19,994 bases of DNA from DASUDX01 sp036275365 (GTDB taxonomy: Bacteria > Pseudomonadota > Gammaproteobacteria > Nevskiales > Nevskiaceae): positions 1 through 19,994 of the forward strand of contig DASUDX010000090.1 in the NCBI GenBank assembly GCA_036275365.1, given 5' to 3'. Below are positions 5,808 through 14,072 of this stretch, one piece after another. A program made the translations under genes and the position numbers. Position 1 is the first letter of the stretch, and every line of letters begins with the position of its first letter. Below the pieces are notes generated by a model. The model was not told where the DNA came from, searched no databases, and saw only the letters and a list, made by a program, of their open reading frames with translations.

Positions 5808-8663
5808 ATGAGCGGCAACAAGTACACGAGCTTCATCGAGTCCTCGTCGATCCAGGGCGGCAACAGCGCCTATGTCGAGGCGGCCTACGAGCAATTCCTC
5901 GAAGACCCGGACTCGGTCGACCCGAGCTGGCGCGCCTATTTCCGCAACATCCAGGACCAGAACGCGCCGCGCGAGATCGCCCACAGCGATGTGGTGGCTC
6001 GCTTCGAGCGCCTGGCCCGCGAGCGTCGCGGCGGCGTGGTGGTGCAGGAGAGCTTCGATGCCCGCGCCGCCGAGAAGCAGGCGGCGGTGCTGCGGCTGAT
6101 CAACTACTACCGGGTGCGCGGCCACCAGGCGGCCCGCCTGGATCCGCTGGGCCTGTCGCCGCCGCAGCTGGTGCCGGACCTCGACCCCGCCTTCCACGGC
6201 CTGACCAGCGCCGATCTCGACACCGTGTTCAACACCGGCACCCTGGTCACCGCCAATGACCAGGACCGTCTGCCGCTGCGCGAGATCCTGCGCATCCTCA
6301 AGGCGGTGTACACCGACACCATCGGTGCCGAGTACATGTACATCACCGAGACCACCGAGAAGCGCTGGATCCAGAAGCGCCTGGAGTCGCGCGCCTTCCA
6401 GCCGCGCATCCCGGCCGAGCGCAAGCGCGAGGTGCTCACCCAGCTGGTGGCGGCCGAGGGCATCGAGCGCTATCTGCATAACAAGTATGTCGGCCAGAAG
6501 CGTTTTTCTCTGGAGGGCGGCGAGGCGCTGATTCCGGCGATGGACGAGCTGATGCGCGCCTGCGCCGAGCGCGATGTCGAGGAGATGGTGATCGGCATGG
6601 CCCACCGCGGCCGCCTCAATGTGCTGATCAATGTGCTGGGCAAGAGCCCGACCGATCTGTTCGCCGAGTTCGAGGGCAAGTACTCGGCGGAGTCGCTCAG
6701 CCGCGCCGGTGATGTGAAGTACCACATGGGCTTCTCCACCGATGTCGACATCGGCGGCAAGCGCCTGCATCTGGTGCTGGCCTTCAACCCCTCGCATCTG
6801 GAGATCGTCAACCCGGTGGTGGAAGGCAGCGTCAAGGCGCGCCAGACCCGTCGCCATGACGATGCCGGTGCGCGGGTGGTGCCGGTGCTGATCCACGGGG
6901 ATGCCGCCTTCGCCGGCCAGGGCGTGGTGATGGAGACCCTGCAGCTGTCCCAGTCCAAGGGCTATGCCACCGGCGGCACGGTGCACCTGATCGTCAACAA
7001 CCAGATCGGCTTCACCACGCCCAATCCGATCGAGGCGCGGCCGGGTCGCGAGTCGCGCACCAGCCGCTACTGCACCGACATCGCCAAGATGCTGGAAGCG
7101 CCGGTGTTCCATGTGAACGGCGACGATCCGGAGGCGGTGGTGTTCGTCACCCGTCTGGCGATGGACTACCGCAACGAGTTCAAGAGCGATGTCATCGTCG
7201 ACATCTGCTGCTACCGCCGCCTCGGCCACAACGAGGCGGACGAGCCCAGCGTCACCAGCCCGCAGATGTACGAGGCGGTGAAGAAGCACCCGACCACCCT
7301 GGCGCTGTACTCGAAGAAGCTGGTGGAGGAGGGGGCGGTGGCGGCCGGCGAGCCGGAGGAGCTGGTCAAGGCCTACCGCAGCGGGCTGGACAAGGGCGAG
7401 AACATCGCCCGCACCACCCTGGGTCTGGTCGGCAACAAGCACACGGTGAACTGGAGCAACTACACCAAGGGCCGCTGGGACGATCCCACCGACACCTCGG
7501 TGAGCCTGGAGACGCTGCGCAGCCTGCACGGCAAGATCAGCCAGCTGCCGGCCGATTTCACCCTGCACGCGCGCGTCGCCAAGATCTACGAGGACCGCGC
7601 CAGGATGGCGGCCGGCGAGCTGCCGATGGACTGGGGCTTCGCCGAGACCCTGGCCTACGCCACCCTGGTCAACGAGGGCTTCGCGGTGCGCCTGTCCGGC
7701 CAGGATGCCCGCCGCGGCACCTTCTTCCATCGCCATGTGACGGTGCACGATGCCCGCACCGGCGCCCGCCACACCCCGCTGCGCCATCTCGATGCCGACA
7801 AGCATCGCTTCGTGGTCAACGACACCCTGCTCTCCGAGGAGGGCGTGCTCGGCTTCGAGTACGGCTACTCCACCACCGACCCGGACAGCCTGGTGATCTG
7901 GGAGGCGCAGTTCGGTGACTTCGCCAACGGCGCCCAGGTGCTGTTCGACCAGTTCATCGCCAGCGGCTTCGTCAAGTGGGGCCGGCTGTGCGGTCTGGTG
8001 GTGTTTCTGCCGCATGGCTACGAAGGGCAGGGGCCCGAGCACAGTTCCGGCCGCCTCGAGCGCTGGCTGCAGCTGTGCGCCGGCGACAACCAGCAGGTCT
8101 GCGTGCCGTCCACCCCGGCGCAGATGTTCCACATGCTGCGCCGGCAGATGAAGCGCGCCACCCGCCTGCCGCTGATCGTGCTCACCCCCAAGAGCCTGCT
8201 GCGTCATCCGCAGTCGGTCTCCAGCCTCGACGATCTGACCAAGGGCCGGTTCCAGACGGTGATCCACGAGGACGCGGTGGACGCGGCTGGCGTCAGCCGC
8301 GTGGTGTTCTGCTCGGGCAAGGTCTATTACGACCTGCTCAATGCCCGCGACAAGGCCGGCCGCACCGACATCGCCCTGGTGCGGGTGGAGCAGCTCTATC
8401 CCTTCCCGCGCGGCGAGTATGAGAAGGCGCTGGCCCAGTTCCCGGCCGCCAAGGACATCGTCTGGTGCCAGGAAGAGCCGGAGAACCAGGGCGCCTGGTA
8501 CCAGATCAAGCACCGCCTGCAGGCCTATCTGCGCCCCGGCCACCGCCTGCTCTACGCCACCCGTCCCGGCATGGCGACCACCGCGGTGGGCTATCTGAAG
8601 GTGCACAACAAGGAACAGGAGGAGGTGCTGCGCGCCGCCCTGTTCGAAGGCAAGCCGCTCTGA
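5808..8663 (+). CDS. sucA: 2-oxoglutarate dehydrogenase E1 component
   Basis: SucA is the thiamine-diphosphate-dependent E1 of the TCA-cycle 2-oxoglutarate dehydrogenase complex. It decarboxylates 2-oxoglutarate and passes succinyl to the lipoyl group of SucB. The 951-residue product is full length. Residues 5-45 form the N-terminal segment thought to bind the complex core (SIQGGNSAYVEAAYEQF). Catalytic-core motifs are GMAHRGRLNVL (His266), FNPSHLEIVNPVVEGS (His330), HGDAAFAGQG, NNQIGFTTPNP and GHNEADEPS. The C-terminal part has EEPENQGAWYQI. ATG 5808 is chosen over an in-frame GTG at 5766, which would translate the repeat element. The Shine-Dalgarno signal is poor: only a GGAAA (5796-5800), inside the repeat, is well placed. 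sucB follows after 54 bases. Confidence 0.98.
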   Translation: MSGNKYTSFIESSSIQGGNSAYVEAAYEQFLEDPDSVDPSWRAYFRNIQDQNAPREIAHSDVVARFERLARERRGGVVVQESFDARAAEKQAAVLRLINYYRVRGHQAARLDPLGLSPPQLVPDLDPAFHGLTSADLDTVFNTGTLVTANDQDRLPLREILRILKAVYTDTIGAEYMYITETTEKRWIQKRLESRAFQPRIPAERKREVLTQLVAAEGIERYLHNKYVGQKRFSLEGGEALIPAMDELMRACAERDVEEMVIGMAHRGRLNVLINVLGKSPTDLFAEFEGKYSAESLSRAGDVKYHMGFSTDVDIGGKRLHLVLAFNPSHLEIVNPVVEGSVKARQTRRHDDAGARVVPVLIHGDAAFAGQGVVMETLQLSQSKGYATGGTVHLIVNNQIGFTTPNPIEARPGRESRTSRYCTDIAKMLEAPVFHVNGDDPEAVVFVTRLAMDYRNEFKSDVIVDICCYRRLGHNEADEPSVTSPQMYEAVKKHPTTLALYSKKLVEEGAVAAGEPEELVKAYRSGLDKGENIARTTLGLVGNKHTVNWSNYTKGRWDDPTDTSVSLETLRSLHGKISQLPADFTLHARVAKIYEDRARMAAGELPMDWGFAETLAYATLVNEGFAVRLSGQDARRGTFFHRHVTVHDARTGARHTPLRHLDADKHRFVVNDTLLSEEGVLGFEYGYSTTDPDSLVIWEAQFGDFANGAQVLFDQFIASGFVKWGRLCGLVVFLPHGYEGQGPEHSSGRLERWLQLCAGDNQQVCVPSTPAQMFHMLRRQMKRATRLPLIVLTPKSLLRHPQSVSSLDDLTKGRFQTVIHEDAVDAAGVSRVVFCSGKVYYDLLNARDKAGRTDIALVRVEQLYPFPRGEYEKALAQFPAAKDIVWCQEEPENQGAWYQIKHRLQAYLRPGHRLLYATRPGMATTAVGYLKVHNKEQEEVLRAALFEGKPL

Positions 8664-8717
8664 ACCCGGCCGCCGCCCCCTGACGACACCCCGATACAGA
8701 ACGACAACGGAGCAAGC

Positions 8718-9923
8718 ATGAGCATCGAGATCAAGGTCCCCAACCTGCCGGAGTCGGTCTCCTCGGCGACGGTCGCCGGCTGGCATGTGAAGGCGGGCGA
8801 CCCGGTCAAGCGGGAGCAGAACCTGGTCGATCTCGAGACCGACAAGGTGATGCTCGAGGTGCCTTCCACCGTCGATGGCGTGCTCACCGAGATCCGCATC
8901 CAGCCCGGTGCCACCGTTCAGGCCGGGGATGTGATCGGCATCATCTCGGAAGGAGCGGCCGCCGCCGCGCCTGCGCCGGCCGCAGCCGCGGCACCGGCGG
9001 CCGCGCCCGCCAAGGGTGGCGCCGACGAGGTGCAGGGTCCGGCGGTGCGCAAGCTGCTCGCCGAACTGGGGCTGTCGGCGGATGGCATTCCCGCCAGCGG
9101 CCGCGGCGGACGCCTGACCGTGGAGGATGTGCGCGCCTACGCCGAGAAGCAGAAGGCGGCGCCGGCGGCCAAGGCGGCCGCGCCGGTGGCCGCGGCACCA
9201 ACGGCGCGTCCGGCGTCCGGGGCCCGCGAGGAACAGCGGGTGCCGATGACCCGCATCCGTCAGCGCATCGCCGAGCGCCTGAAGGACGCCCAGAACACCG
9301 CCGCCATGCTCACCACCTTCAACGAGGTGGACCTCAAGGCGGTGTCCGATCTGCGCGCCCGGTACAAGGACAGCTTCGAGAAGGCCAACGGCGTCAAGCT
9401 CGGCTTCATGAGCTTCTTCGTGAAGGCCAGCATCGAGGCGCTCAAGAAGTTCCCGGTGGTGAACGCCTCCATCGACGGCACCGACATCGTCTACCACGGC
9501 TACTACGACATCGGCGTCGCCGTCTCCACCGAGCGTGGCCTGGTGGTGCCGGTGCTGCGCGATGCCGACCAGATGAGCTTCGGCGAGATCGAGAAGACCA
9601 TCGGCGAGCTGGGCGTGAAGGCGCGCAACAACAAGCTGACCATGGAGGATCTCTCCGGCGGCACCTTCTCCATCACCAATGGCGGGGTGTTCGGCTCGAT
9701 GATGTCGACGCCGATCCTGAATCCGCCGCAGGCGGCGATTCTCGGCATGCACGGCATCTTTGACCGCCCGGTGGTGGTGGGCGGCCAGATCGTGATCCGG
9801 CCGATGATGTACCTGGCCCTGTCCTACGACCACCGCCTGATCGACGGGCGCGAGGCGGTGGTGTTCCTGCGCACCATCAAGGAGTGCCTGGAAGACCCGG
9901 CGCGCCTGCTGCTGCAGATCTGA
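8718..9923 (+). CDS. sucB: 2-oxoglutarate dehydrogenase E2, dihydrolipoyllysine-residue succinyltransferase
   Basis: SucB forms the core of the 2-oxoglutarate dehydrogenase complex and moves succinyl from its lipoyl arm to CoA. The 401-residue product has one lipoyl domain (1-76) with the lipoylated Lys43 in DLETDKVML and an Ala/Pro-rich swinging linker (about 77-102). A peripheral subunit-binding domain follows (about 106-143, with GPAVRKLLAELG and ASGRGGRLT), then a second Ala-rich linker (about 147-172). The catalytic domain ends with DHRLIDGREAV, where His372 and Asp376 are the expected catalytic residues. Length and order match the one-lipoyl-domain E2o family. A good GGAG lies 8 bases before the ATG. 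It is cotranscribed with sucA; the E3 gene, lpd, is unusually far away. Confidence 0.98.
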   Translation: MSIEIKVPNLPESVSSATVAGWHVKAGDPVKREQNLVDLETDKVMLEVPSTVDGVLTEIRIQPGATVQAGDVIGIISEGAAAAAPAPAAAAAPAAAPAKGGADEVQGPAVRKLLAELGLSADGIPASGRGGRLTVEDVRAYAEKQKAAPAAKAAAPVAAAPTARPASGAREEQRVPMTRIRQRIAERLKDAQNTAAMLTTFNEVDLKAVSDLRARYKDSFEKANGVKLGFMSFFVKASIEALKKFPVVNASIDGTDIVYHGYYDIGVAVSTERGLVVPVLRDADQMSFGEIEKTIGELGVKARNNKLTMEDLSGGTFSITNGGVFGSMMSTPILNPPQAAILGMHGIFDRPVVVGGQIVIRPMMYLALSYDHRLIDGREAVVFLRTIKECLEDPARLLLQI

Positions 9924-9925
9924 GC

Positions 9926-10420
9926 ATGCGGCGCCGCGGCGGCTGGGGGCTGGTCCTGCTCGGTCTGCTGCCCGCCGCGCTGCCGGCCGCGCCGGCGGTG
10001 ACCGATCTCGGCTGGCTGTCCGGCTGCTGGGTGGTGGACCAGGGCGAGGCCGGTACCGGGGAGCACTGGGGGGTGGCGGCGGGTGGCACGCTGTTCGGCA
10101 TCAGCCGCACCGTGCGCCAGGGCCGCACTGCCGGCTTCGAGTTCATGCAGATCCGCGCCGATGGCCAGGGCCGGCTGCAGTTCATCGCCCAGCCCAATGG
10201 CGAGCCGCCGACCCCGTTCGCGCTGCAGAGCCTGGAACCGCGGCGGGTGGTGTTCGAGCGCGAGGCCGACGATTTCCCGCAGCGGGTGATCTACGAGCGG
10301 CCGGAGCCGCAGCGCCTGATCGGACGCATCGAGGGTGAGCGCGAGGGTCGGGTCCAGGCCTTCGACTATCCGATGAGCCGCGTCGACTGCGAACCCAGCC
10401 GCGCCGCCGCACCGCGCTGA
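9926..10420 (+). CDS. DUF6265-like exported protein of unknown function
   Basis: The 164-residue product has an N-terminal signal peptide (basic MRRRGG, hydrophobic 8-19, likely cleavage near AAPA) and a compact domain. That domain carries LSGCW (30-34), GEHWG, GGTLFGISRTV, FEFMQI and the pattern DDFPQRVIYERPE followed by RIEGEREG and YPMSR. These patterns match, from memory, the DUF6265 family of small periplasmic or lipocalin-like proteins whose function is unknown. A lipoprotein box is not evident. The ATG lies 2 bases after the sucB stop with no separate ribosome binding site, so it is probably translated by coupling as the third gene of the suc transcript. Whether it has anything to do with the dehydrogenase is not known. 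It converges on the P450 gene with a 6-base gap. Confidence 0.82.
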   Translation: MRRRGGWGLVLLGLLPAALPAAPAVTDLGWLSGCWVVDQGEAGTGEHWGVAAGGTLFGISRTVRQGRTAGFEFMQIRADGQGRLQFIAQPNGEPPTPFALQSLEPRRVVFEREADDFPQRVIYERPEPQRLIGRIEGEREGRVQAFDYPMSRVDCEPSRAAAPR

Positions 10421-10426
10421 GCGGGC

Positions 10427-11782
10427 CTAGCGGCGCCGCAGCTGCAGCGGCAGGCCGTCGCGCGGCTTGGCGATCGGCGCCAGCTGGTAGGGCAGCCGGT
10501 AGTCCGGGGCCAGCACGAGGCGGCTGTCCCAGAGCAGGCGGTGCAGCACCGCCTTGACCTGCAGCTCGGCGAAATGCAGGCCCAGACACATATGGGCCCC
10601 GCCCCCGAAGGGCGTCCAGGCAAACGGGTGGCGCCGATGCTCGGCACGGCCGGGCGAGAAGCGCTCCGGGTCGAAGCGATCGGGCTCGCTCCACCAGCGC
10701 GGGTCGCGCTGGACCAGCACCGGGAACAGGTTCACCGCGGTACCGGCGGGAATCGCGTGGCCCTGCCAGACCGTGGCCACCCGGCTGCGCCGCAGGATGG
10801 TGGTCAGCGGCGGATACAGGCGCAGGGCCTCGCGCAGGCTCCACAGCAGCGGTTCGTGGCGGTCGGCCCGGCTATCCGGCAGCTCGGCGCTGCCGAGGGC
10901 GCGCGCCTCCTCGGCCAGCCGCGCCTGCCAGTCCGGCTGGCTGCCCAGGGCGTAGGCGAGGGTGGTCAGGGCGCTGGTGGTGGTGTCGTGGGCGGCCATC
11001 ATCACGAAGATCAGGTGATCGATCACCTCATCGTCGGCATAGCGCTGGCCCTGCTCGTCGGTGGCGCTGCAAAGCTGGCTGAACAGGTCGCTGCCGGGCT
11101 GGGCCCGCCGTTCCGGCAGGCGCGCTGCCAGCAGGCGCACCAGCCGCTCGCGGCCGGCGCGTCCGCGCTGCCAGAGCAGCCCGGGCAGCGGCAGGCGCAG
11201 GATGGCCGAGGAGGCCTCGACCAGATCGGTGAAGGCGCGGTTGACCGCGTCGATCTCCGCACGCAGCGAGAGCCCCAGGAATACCTCGGCGGCGATCTCC
11301 AGCGTCAGCTGCTTGATGGCGGGATAGAAGCGCAGGACGCCGCGCTGCTGCCACTCGCGCACGGCGGCGTCGATGCGCGGATTCATCCGCTCCAGATAGG
11401 TGGCCAGGGCCTCGCGCCGGAACGCGGGCTGCATCAGGCGCCGGTGCAGGCGGTGGTCCTCGCCATCGCGCAGCATCAGCCCGCGCGGGAACAGCCAGCC
11501 GAGCACCGGCTCCCAGCCGGCATAGGCGGAGAACTCGCCCTGACGGTCCAGCAGCACCCACTCCAGGGCCTCGGCGCTGGTCAGGTTCAGCCGCACCTCG
11601 AACAGGAACCGGCTGCGCGAGACCGGCCCATAGGTCTGGTGCATGCGCCGCGCGTAGGCGAGCGGATCGGCGAGGAACTCGCGGGTGTGGCCGATCAGCG
11701 GCCAGCCGCTCTCGCCCGGGATATGGGCCAGGGCCGCATCGGGCAGACGGGGCAGACGGCTGTAGTCGCCAAGAACCGGCAT
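10427..11782 (-). CDS. Cytochrome P450 monooxygenase
   Basis: This is a heme-thiolate monooxygenase of 451 residues. All family landmarks are visible: an N-terminal IPGESGWPLIGHT proline-rich segment (21-33), the I-helix oxygen-activation motif AAHDTT (263-268), the K-helix ExxR (Glu318, Arg321) in REALRLYPP, a PERF-type segment (DPERFSP) and the heme loop FGGGAHMCLG with the axial Cys399. There is no N-terminal membrane anchor, so the enzyme is probably soluble. The general look (IPG...GWPLIGHT, AAHDTT) resembles the CYP51/CYP26/CYP120-like bacterial branch, but the substrate cannot be told. No ferredoxin or reductase gene is nearby. It is divergent from an AraC-type regulator across 90 bases, so regulation by that protein is likely. 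A clear Shine-Dalgarno is not seen. Confidence 0.95.
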   Translation of the reverse strand: MPVLGDYSRLPRLPDAALAHIPGESGWPLIGHTREFLADPLAYARRMHQTYGPVSRSRFLFEVRLNLTSAEALEWVLLDRQGEFSAYAGWEPVLGWLFPRGLMLRDGEDHRLHRRLMQPAFRREALATYLERMNPRIDAAVREWQQRGVLRFYPAIKQLTLEIAAEVFLGLSLRAEIDAVNRAFTDLVEASSAILRLPLPGLLWQRGRAGRERLVRLLAARLPERRAQPGSDLFSQLCSATDEQGQRYADDEVIDHLIFVMMAAHDTTTSALTTLAYALGSQPDWQARLAEEARALGSAELPDSRADRHEPLLWSLREALRLYPPLTTILRRSRVATVWQGHAIPAGTAVNLFPVLVQRDPRWWSEPDRFDPERFSPGRAEHRRHPFAWTPFGGGAHMCLGLHFAELQVKAVLHRLLWDSRLVLAPDYRLPYQLAPIAKPRDGLPLQLRRR

Positions 11783-11793
11783 GGAGGCTGGAA

Positions 11794-11817
11794 TTGAACA
11801 AGCGGTTGATTACAAGC
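11794..11817. promoter_or_regulatory. Candidate operator: imperfect direct repeat in the P450/araC divergent region
   Basis: The 90-base divergent region is GC-rich except for one AT-richer patch. That patch holds two copies of TTGA (11794-11797, 11806-11809) and two copies of ACAAGC (11798-11803, 11812-11817), in the order TTGA-ACAAGC, then TTGA-TT-ACAAGC. AraC-family proteins commonly bind direct repeats, so this is a plausible site for the adjacent regulator. TTGAAC (11794-11799) could also act as a -35 box for the plus-strand gene, but no good -10 follows. Confidence 0.4.
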
Positions 11818-11872
11818 CTAACCGGTCGCGAGGCGCTGCGGCGGGAACGGGCGCGCGCGGCATACTCCGGCC

Positions 11873-12901
11873 ATGTCCGCGCGCCCCGAGCTGGTCCCCT
11901 TCATCACCCTGCCGAACTGGATCAAGGCCGCCGCCGCCTGTGGCTTCAACATCCAGCAGGTGTTCGAGGAGGTCGGCATCGCCACCGACCTCATGCATGT
12001 GGAAACCGCCACCATCGAGCGCCACCAGCTGGAGCGGCTGATGGCCCTGTGCGTGGCGCGCTCGCAGGGCCGGCACTTTCCCTTCGCCCTGGCCGAGACC
12101 TTCGCCTTCGAATACCTGCCGGACCTCGAGACCTTCCTCACCACCAGTCCGACCCCGCGCGAGGCGATCAAGATCTTTGCCTGGGTGCGGGCCTTCATCA
12201 ACCCGATGCTGGATGTGCAGCTGGTGGAGCAGGGCGAGCGGGCGCGTCTGGTGCTGCGCTTTCTCGGCCTGCCCAGCGGCACCGTGCCGCGGCCCTGGTT
12301 TGCCGAGGCGCTGTTCGCCGCGGTGCTGCGCTTCGGCCGCCGCCTGGTCGGGGAACAGGGGCGTTTCGACCGTCTCTGCTTCCGCCACCCGCCGCCGCCC
12401 CATGCCGGGGCCTATGCCGAGTACTTCCAGACCGAGATCGCCTTCGACCAGCCCGAGTACGCCCTCGAGTTCGAGCGCGCCCTGCTCGATCGCCCCCTGG
12501 CCAGCGGCTTCCCCGCGCTGCACGAGCAGGCCCGGGCGCGGATGGAGCAGCGCCTGCCCACTGGGCTCGCCGCCAGCGGCTGGGTGGCCCGGCTGGAACA
12601 GCGGCTGAGCGCCGAGCCGGCCCTGCTGGGCCTGGGCCTGGAGGGGCTGGCGCAACGGCTGGGCCTGCACCCGCGCACCTTGCAGCGGCGCCTGCAGGCC
12701 GAGGGCGAGCGCTATGACCAGGTGCAGGGCCGGGTGCGCTACCGGCTGGCCTTGCAGGCGCTGGAGAAGGCGGACGCCGATCTGGAGACCCTCTCCGAAC
12801 AGCTCGGCTTCTCCGACCGCCGCAGCTTCACCCGCGCCTTCAGCCGCTGGAGCGGCGGGCTCACCCCCAGCGAGTTCCGCGCCCGCCGCCGCGCGTCCTG
12901 A
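11873..12901 (+). CDS. AraC-family transcriptional regulator (OruR-like, Arabinose_bd type)
   Basis: The 342-residue product has the layout of the OruR/ArgR-like branch of AraC regulators: a long N-terminal sensing domain (about 15-200, beginning FITLPNWIKAAAACGFNI) and a C-terminal pair of helix-turn-helix motifs. The first is around residues 258-285 (LEGLAQRLGLHPRTLQRRL). The second is around residues 305-340, with TLSEQLGFSDRRSFTRAF, followed by SGGLTPSEFR. It is probably a ligand-responsive activator. It is divergent from the P450 gene and upstream of the PF10118-like hydrolase gene, which are its most likely targets. The effector is unknown; related regulators often sense lipophilic or amino acid-derived compounds. 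ATG 11873 is the first start in the frame and fits the family N-terminus; the ribosome binding site is weak. Confidence 0.93.
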   Translation: MSARPELVPFITLPNWIKAAAACGFNIQQVFEEVGIATDLMHVETATIERHQLERLMALCVARSQGRHFPFALAETFAFEYLPDLETFLTTSPTPREAIKIFAWVRAFINPMLDVQLVEQGERARLVLRFLGLPSGTVPRPWFAEALFAAVLRFGRRLVGEQGRFDRLCFRHPPPPHAGAYAEYFQTEIAFDQPEYALEFERALLDRPLASGFPALHEQARARMEQRLPTGLAASGWVARLEQRLSAEPALLGLGLEGLAQRLGLHPRTLQRRLQAEGERYDQVQGRVRYRLALQALEKADADLETLSEQLGFSDRRSFTRAFSRWSGGLTPSEFRARRRAS

Positions 12902-13024
12902 GCGCTTCGGCCGCCGCCGAGCGGAGGCGAGGATGTCGTGATCGGTTCCCTGGGGTCGTCCCGCGCCCTATCCAGGGCGATGGCCGGTCCCTAGATTCGA
13001 GTCACTGGAAACCGGAGTCCCCGC

Positions 13025-13900
13025 ATGGATGGCAGCCTTCCCCCGAGCGCCGGCATCGTCCCCCGCAAGGGCCCCGACTTTGGCCTGGACGGGGACATCC
13101 CGCGCTACTGGTTCGACAACGATCCGTTCAAGACCCGCTTCTTCGACGCGATGAGCCTGCTGTTCCCGGAGGGCGAGAAGTTCTTCATCGCCTGCGTCCG
13201 CGATTACCGCGAGCAGATCCAGGACCCGGCGCTGGCCGCCCAGGTCAAGGACTTCATGTACCAGGAGGGCCAGCACGGCATGGTCCACACCCAGTTCAAC
13301 AACCGGGTGAAGGCGCAGGGCGTGGCGGTGGATCACATCCTCGCCGAGCAGAAGCGGATCATGTTCGGCTTCTTCCGCAAGCGCTTCCCGCGCACCTTCA
13401 CCCTCGGCCAGACCTGCGCGGCCGAGCACATGACCGCGCTGATGGCGCACGGCTTCTTCGGCAACGGCATGTTCGCCAAGGCCGATCCCCGCATCCGCGC
13501 CATGTACGCCTGGCATGCGGTGGAGGAGATCGAGCACAAGGCGGTGGCCTTTGATGTCTACCAGAAGGTGGCGCGGGGCTCCTGGCTGATGCGGGTGCTG
13601 AGCATGCTCTTCGTCAGCATCACCTTCCCGATGCACACCTTCCTGATCATGCGCCACATGTTCGCCGTCGACGGCCTGAAGCAGCGCTGGAAGCTGTGGG
13701 CCCGCGGCCTGTGGTGGCTGTACGGGCCGGGCGGCCTGTTCCCGCGCCTGCTGCCGGCCTATCTCGCCTACTTCAGCCCGCGCTTCCACCCCTGGCAGCA
13801 CGGGGATCTCGACATCTACCGCCACTGGCGGCAGACCTTCGAATCCAATGGGGGCGACGCCATCGCGGCGGGCGACGCGGTCCTCGCCTACACCACCTGA
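13025..13900 (+). CDS. Predicted metal-dependent hydrolase, PF10118 / COG3687 type (diiron-like)
   Basis: The 291-residue product matches the family annotated as predicted metal-dependent hydrolases, whose helices resemble ferritin-like diiron proteins. Candidate metal ligands are Glu51, Glu81 and His84 (YQEGQH), Glu134 and His135 (AAEHMTALMAHGFF) and His164, Glu167, Glu168, Glu170 and His171 (WHAVEEIEHKAV). A hydrophobic segment near 188-210 may contact the membrane. The true reaction is not established, and a diiron oxygenase-like role is as plausible as hydrolysis. A good GGAG (13014-13017) precedes the ATG. The 123-base gap upstream holds a weak -10-like TAGATT (12992-12997) and a CCCTGG/CCAGGG inverted pair (12948-12953, 12972-12977), so the gene may have its own promoter. 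An intrinsic terminator ends it. Confidence 0.88.
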   Translation: MDGSLPPSAGIVPRKGPDFGLDGDIPRYWFDNDPFKTRFFDAMSLLFPEGEKFFIACVRDYREQIQDPALAAQVKDFMYQEGQHGMVHTQFNNRVKAQGVAVDHILAEQKRIMFGFFRKRFPRTFTLGQTCAAEHMTALMAHGFFGNGMFAKADPRIRAMYAWHAVEEIEHKAVAFDVYQKVARGSWLMRVLSMLFVSITFPMHTFLIMRHMFAVDGLKQRWKLWARGLWWLYGPGGLFPRLLPAYLAYFSPRFHPWQHGDLDIYRHWRQTFESNGGDAIAAGDAVLAYTT

Positions 13901-13922
13901 GGCGGCACTGCCGCTGGGATCG

Positions 13923-13947
13923 AGGCCGGGTGCATCCCGGCCTTTTT
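13923..13947 (+). terminator. Intrinsic terminator after the PF10118-like gene
   Basis: AGGCCGGG (13923-13930) pairs perfectly with CCCGGCCT (13936-13943) around a 5-base loop and is followed by a T-run ending at 13947. It lies 22 bases after the stop codon and separates the oxidation module from the porin gene. Confidence 0.9.
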
Positions 13948-14072
13948 CATCTCCGTACCCCGCGGTGCCCCGGGCTGCCCTGCAAGCGTCACGACACTCG
14001 GTCATGCTAGGCCGACGGTCGGTTGCGGCGGATGACCGGCCCGGAATCCCAACGACACTACGGAGAGAAGGC

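Noticed and set aside
5790..9833. A 1347-codon open frame on the minus strand opposite sucA and sucB
   Set aside because: It lies codon-for-codon on the sense frames of sucA and sucB, which share the same phase. It stays open only because the sense codons TTA, CTA and TCA are nearly unused at this GC content. Its product is low-complexity (His, Gly, Ala, Arg and Leu runs) with no recognizable domain.
10541..11797. 418-codon plus-strand frame opposite the P450 gene
   Set aside because: The minus strand encodes all P450 motifs including the heme-binding Cys loop; the plus-strand product is Gln/Gly/Ala-rich with no domain.
12903..12924. Possible terminator after the AraC-family gene
   Set aside because: A CGCTTCGG/CCGAGCG pairing has a bulge and no T-run follows, so it does not qualify as an intrinsic terminator.
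13848..14072. N-terminal extension of the porin reading frame
   Set aside because: The open frame continues upstream through the terminator and the end of the previous gene, but the GTG at 14073 has a Shine-Dalgarno and starts a perfect signal peptide.
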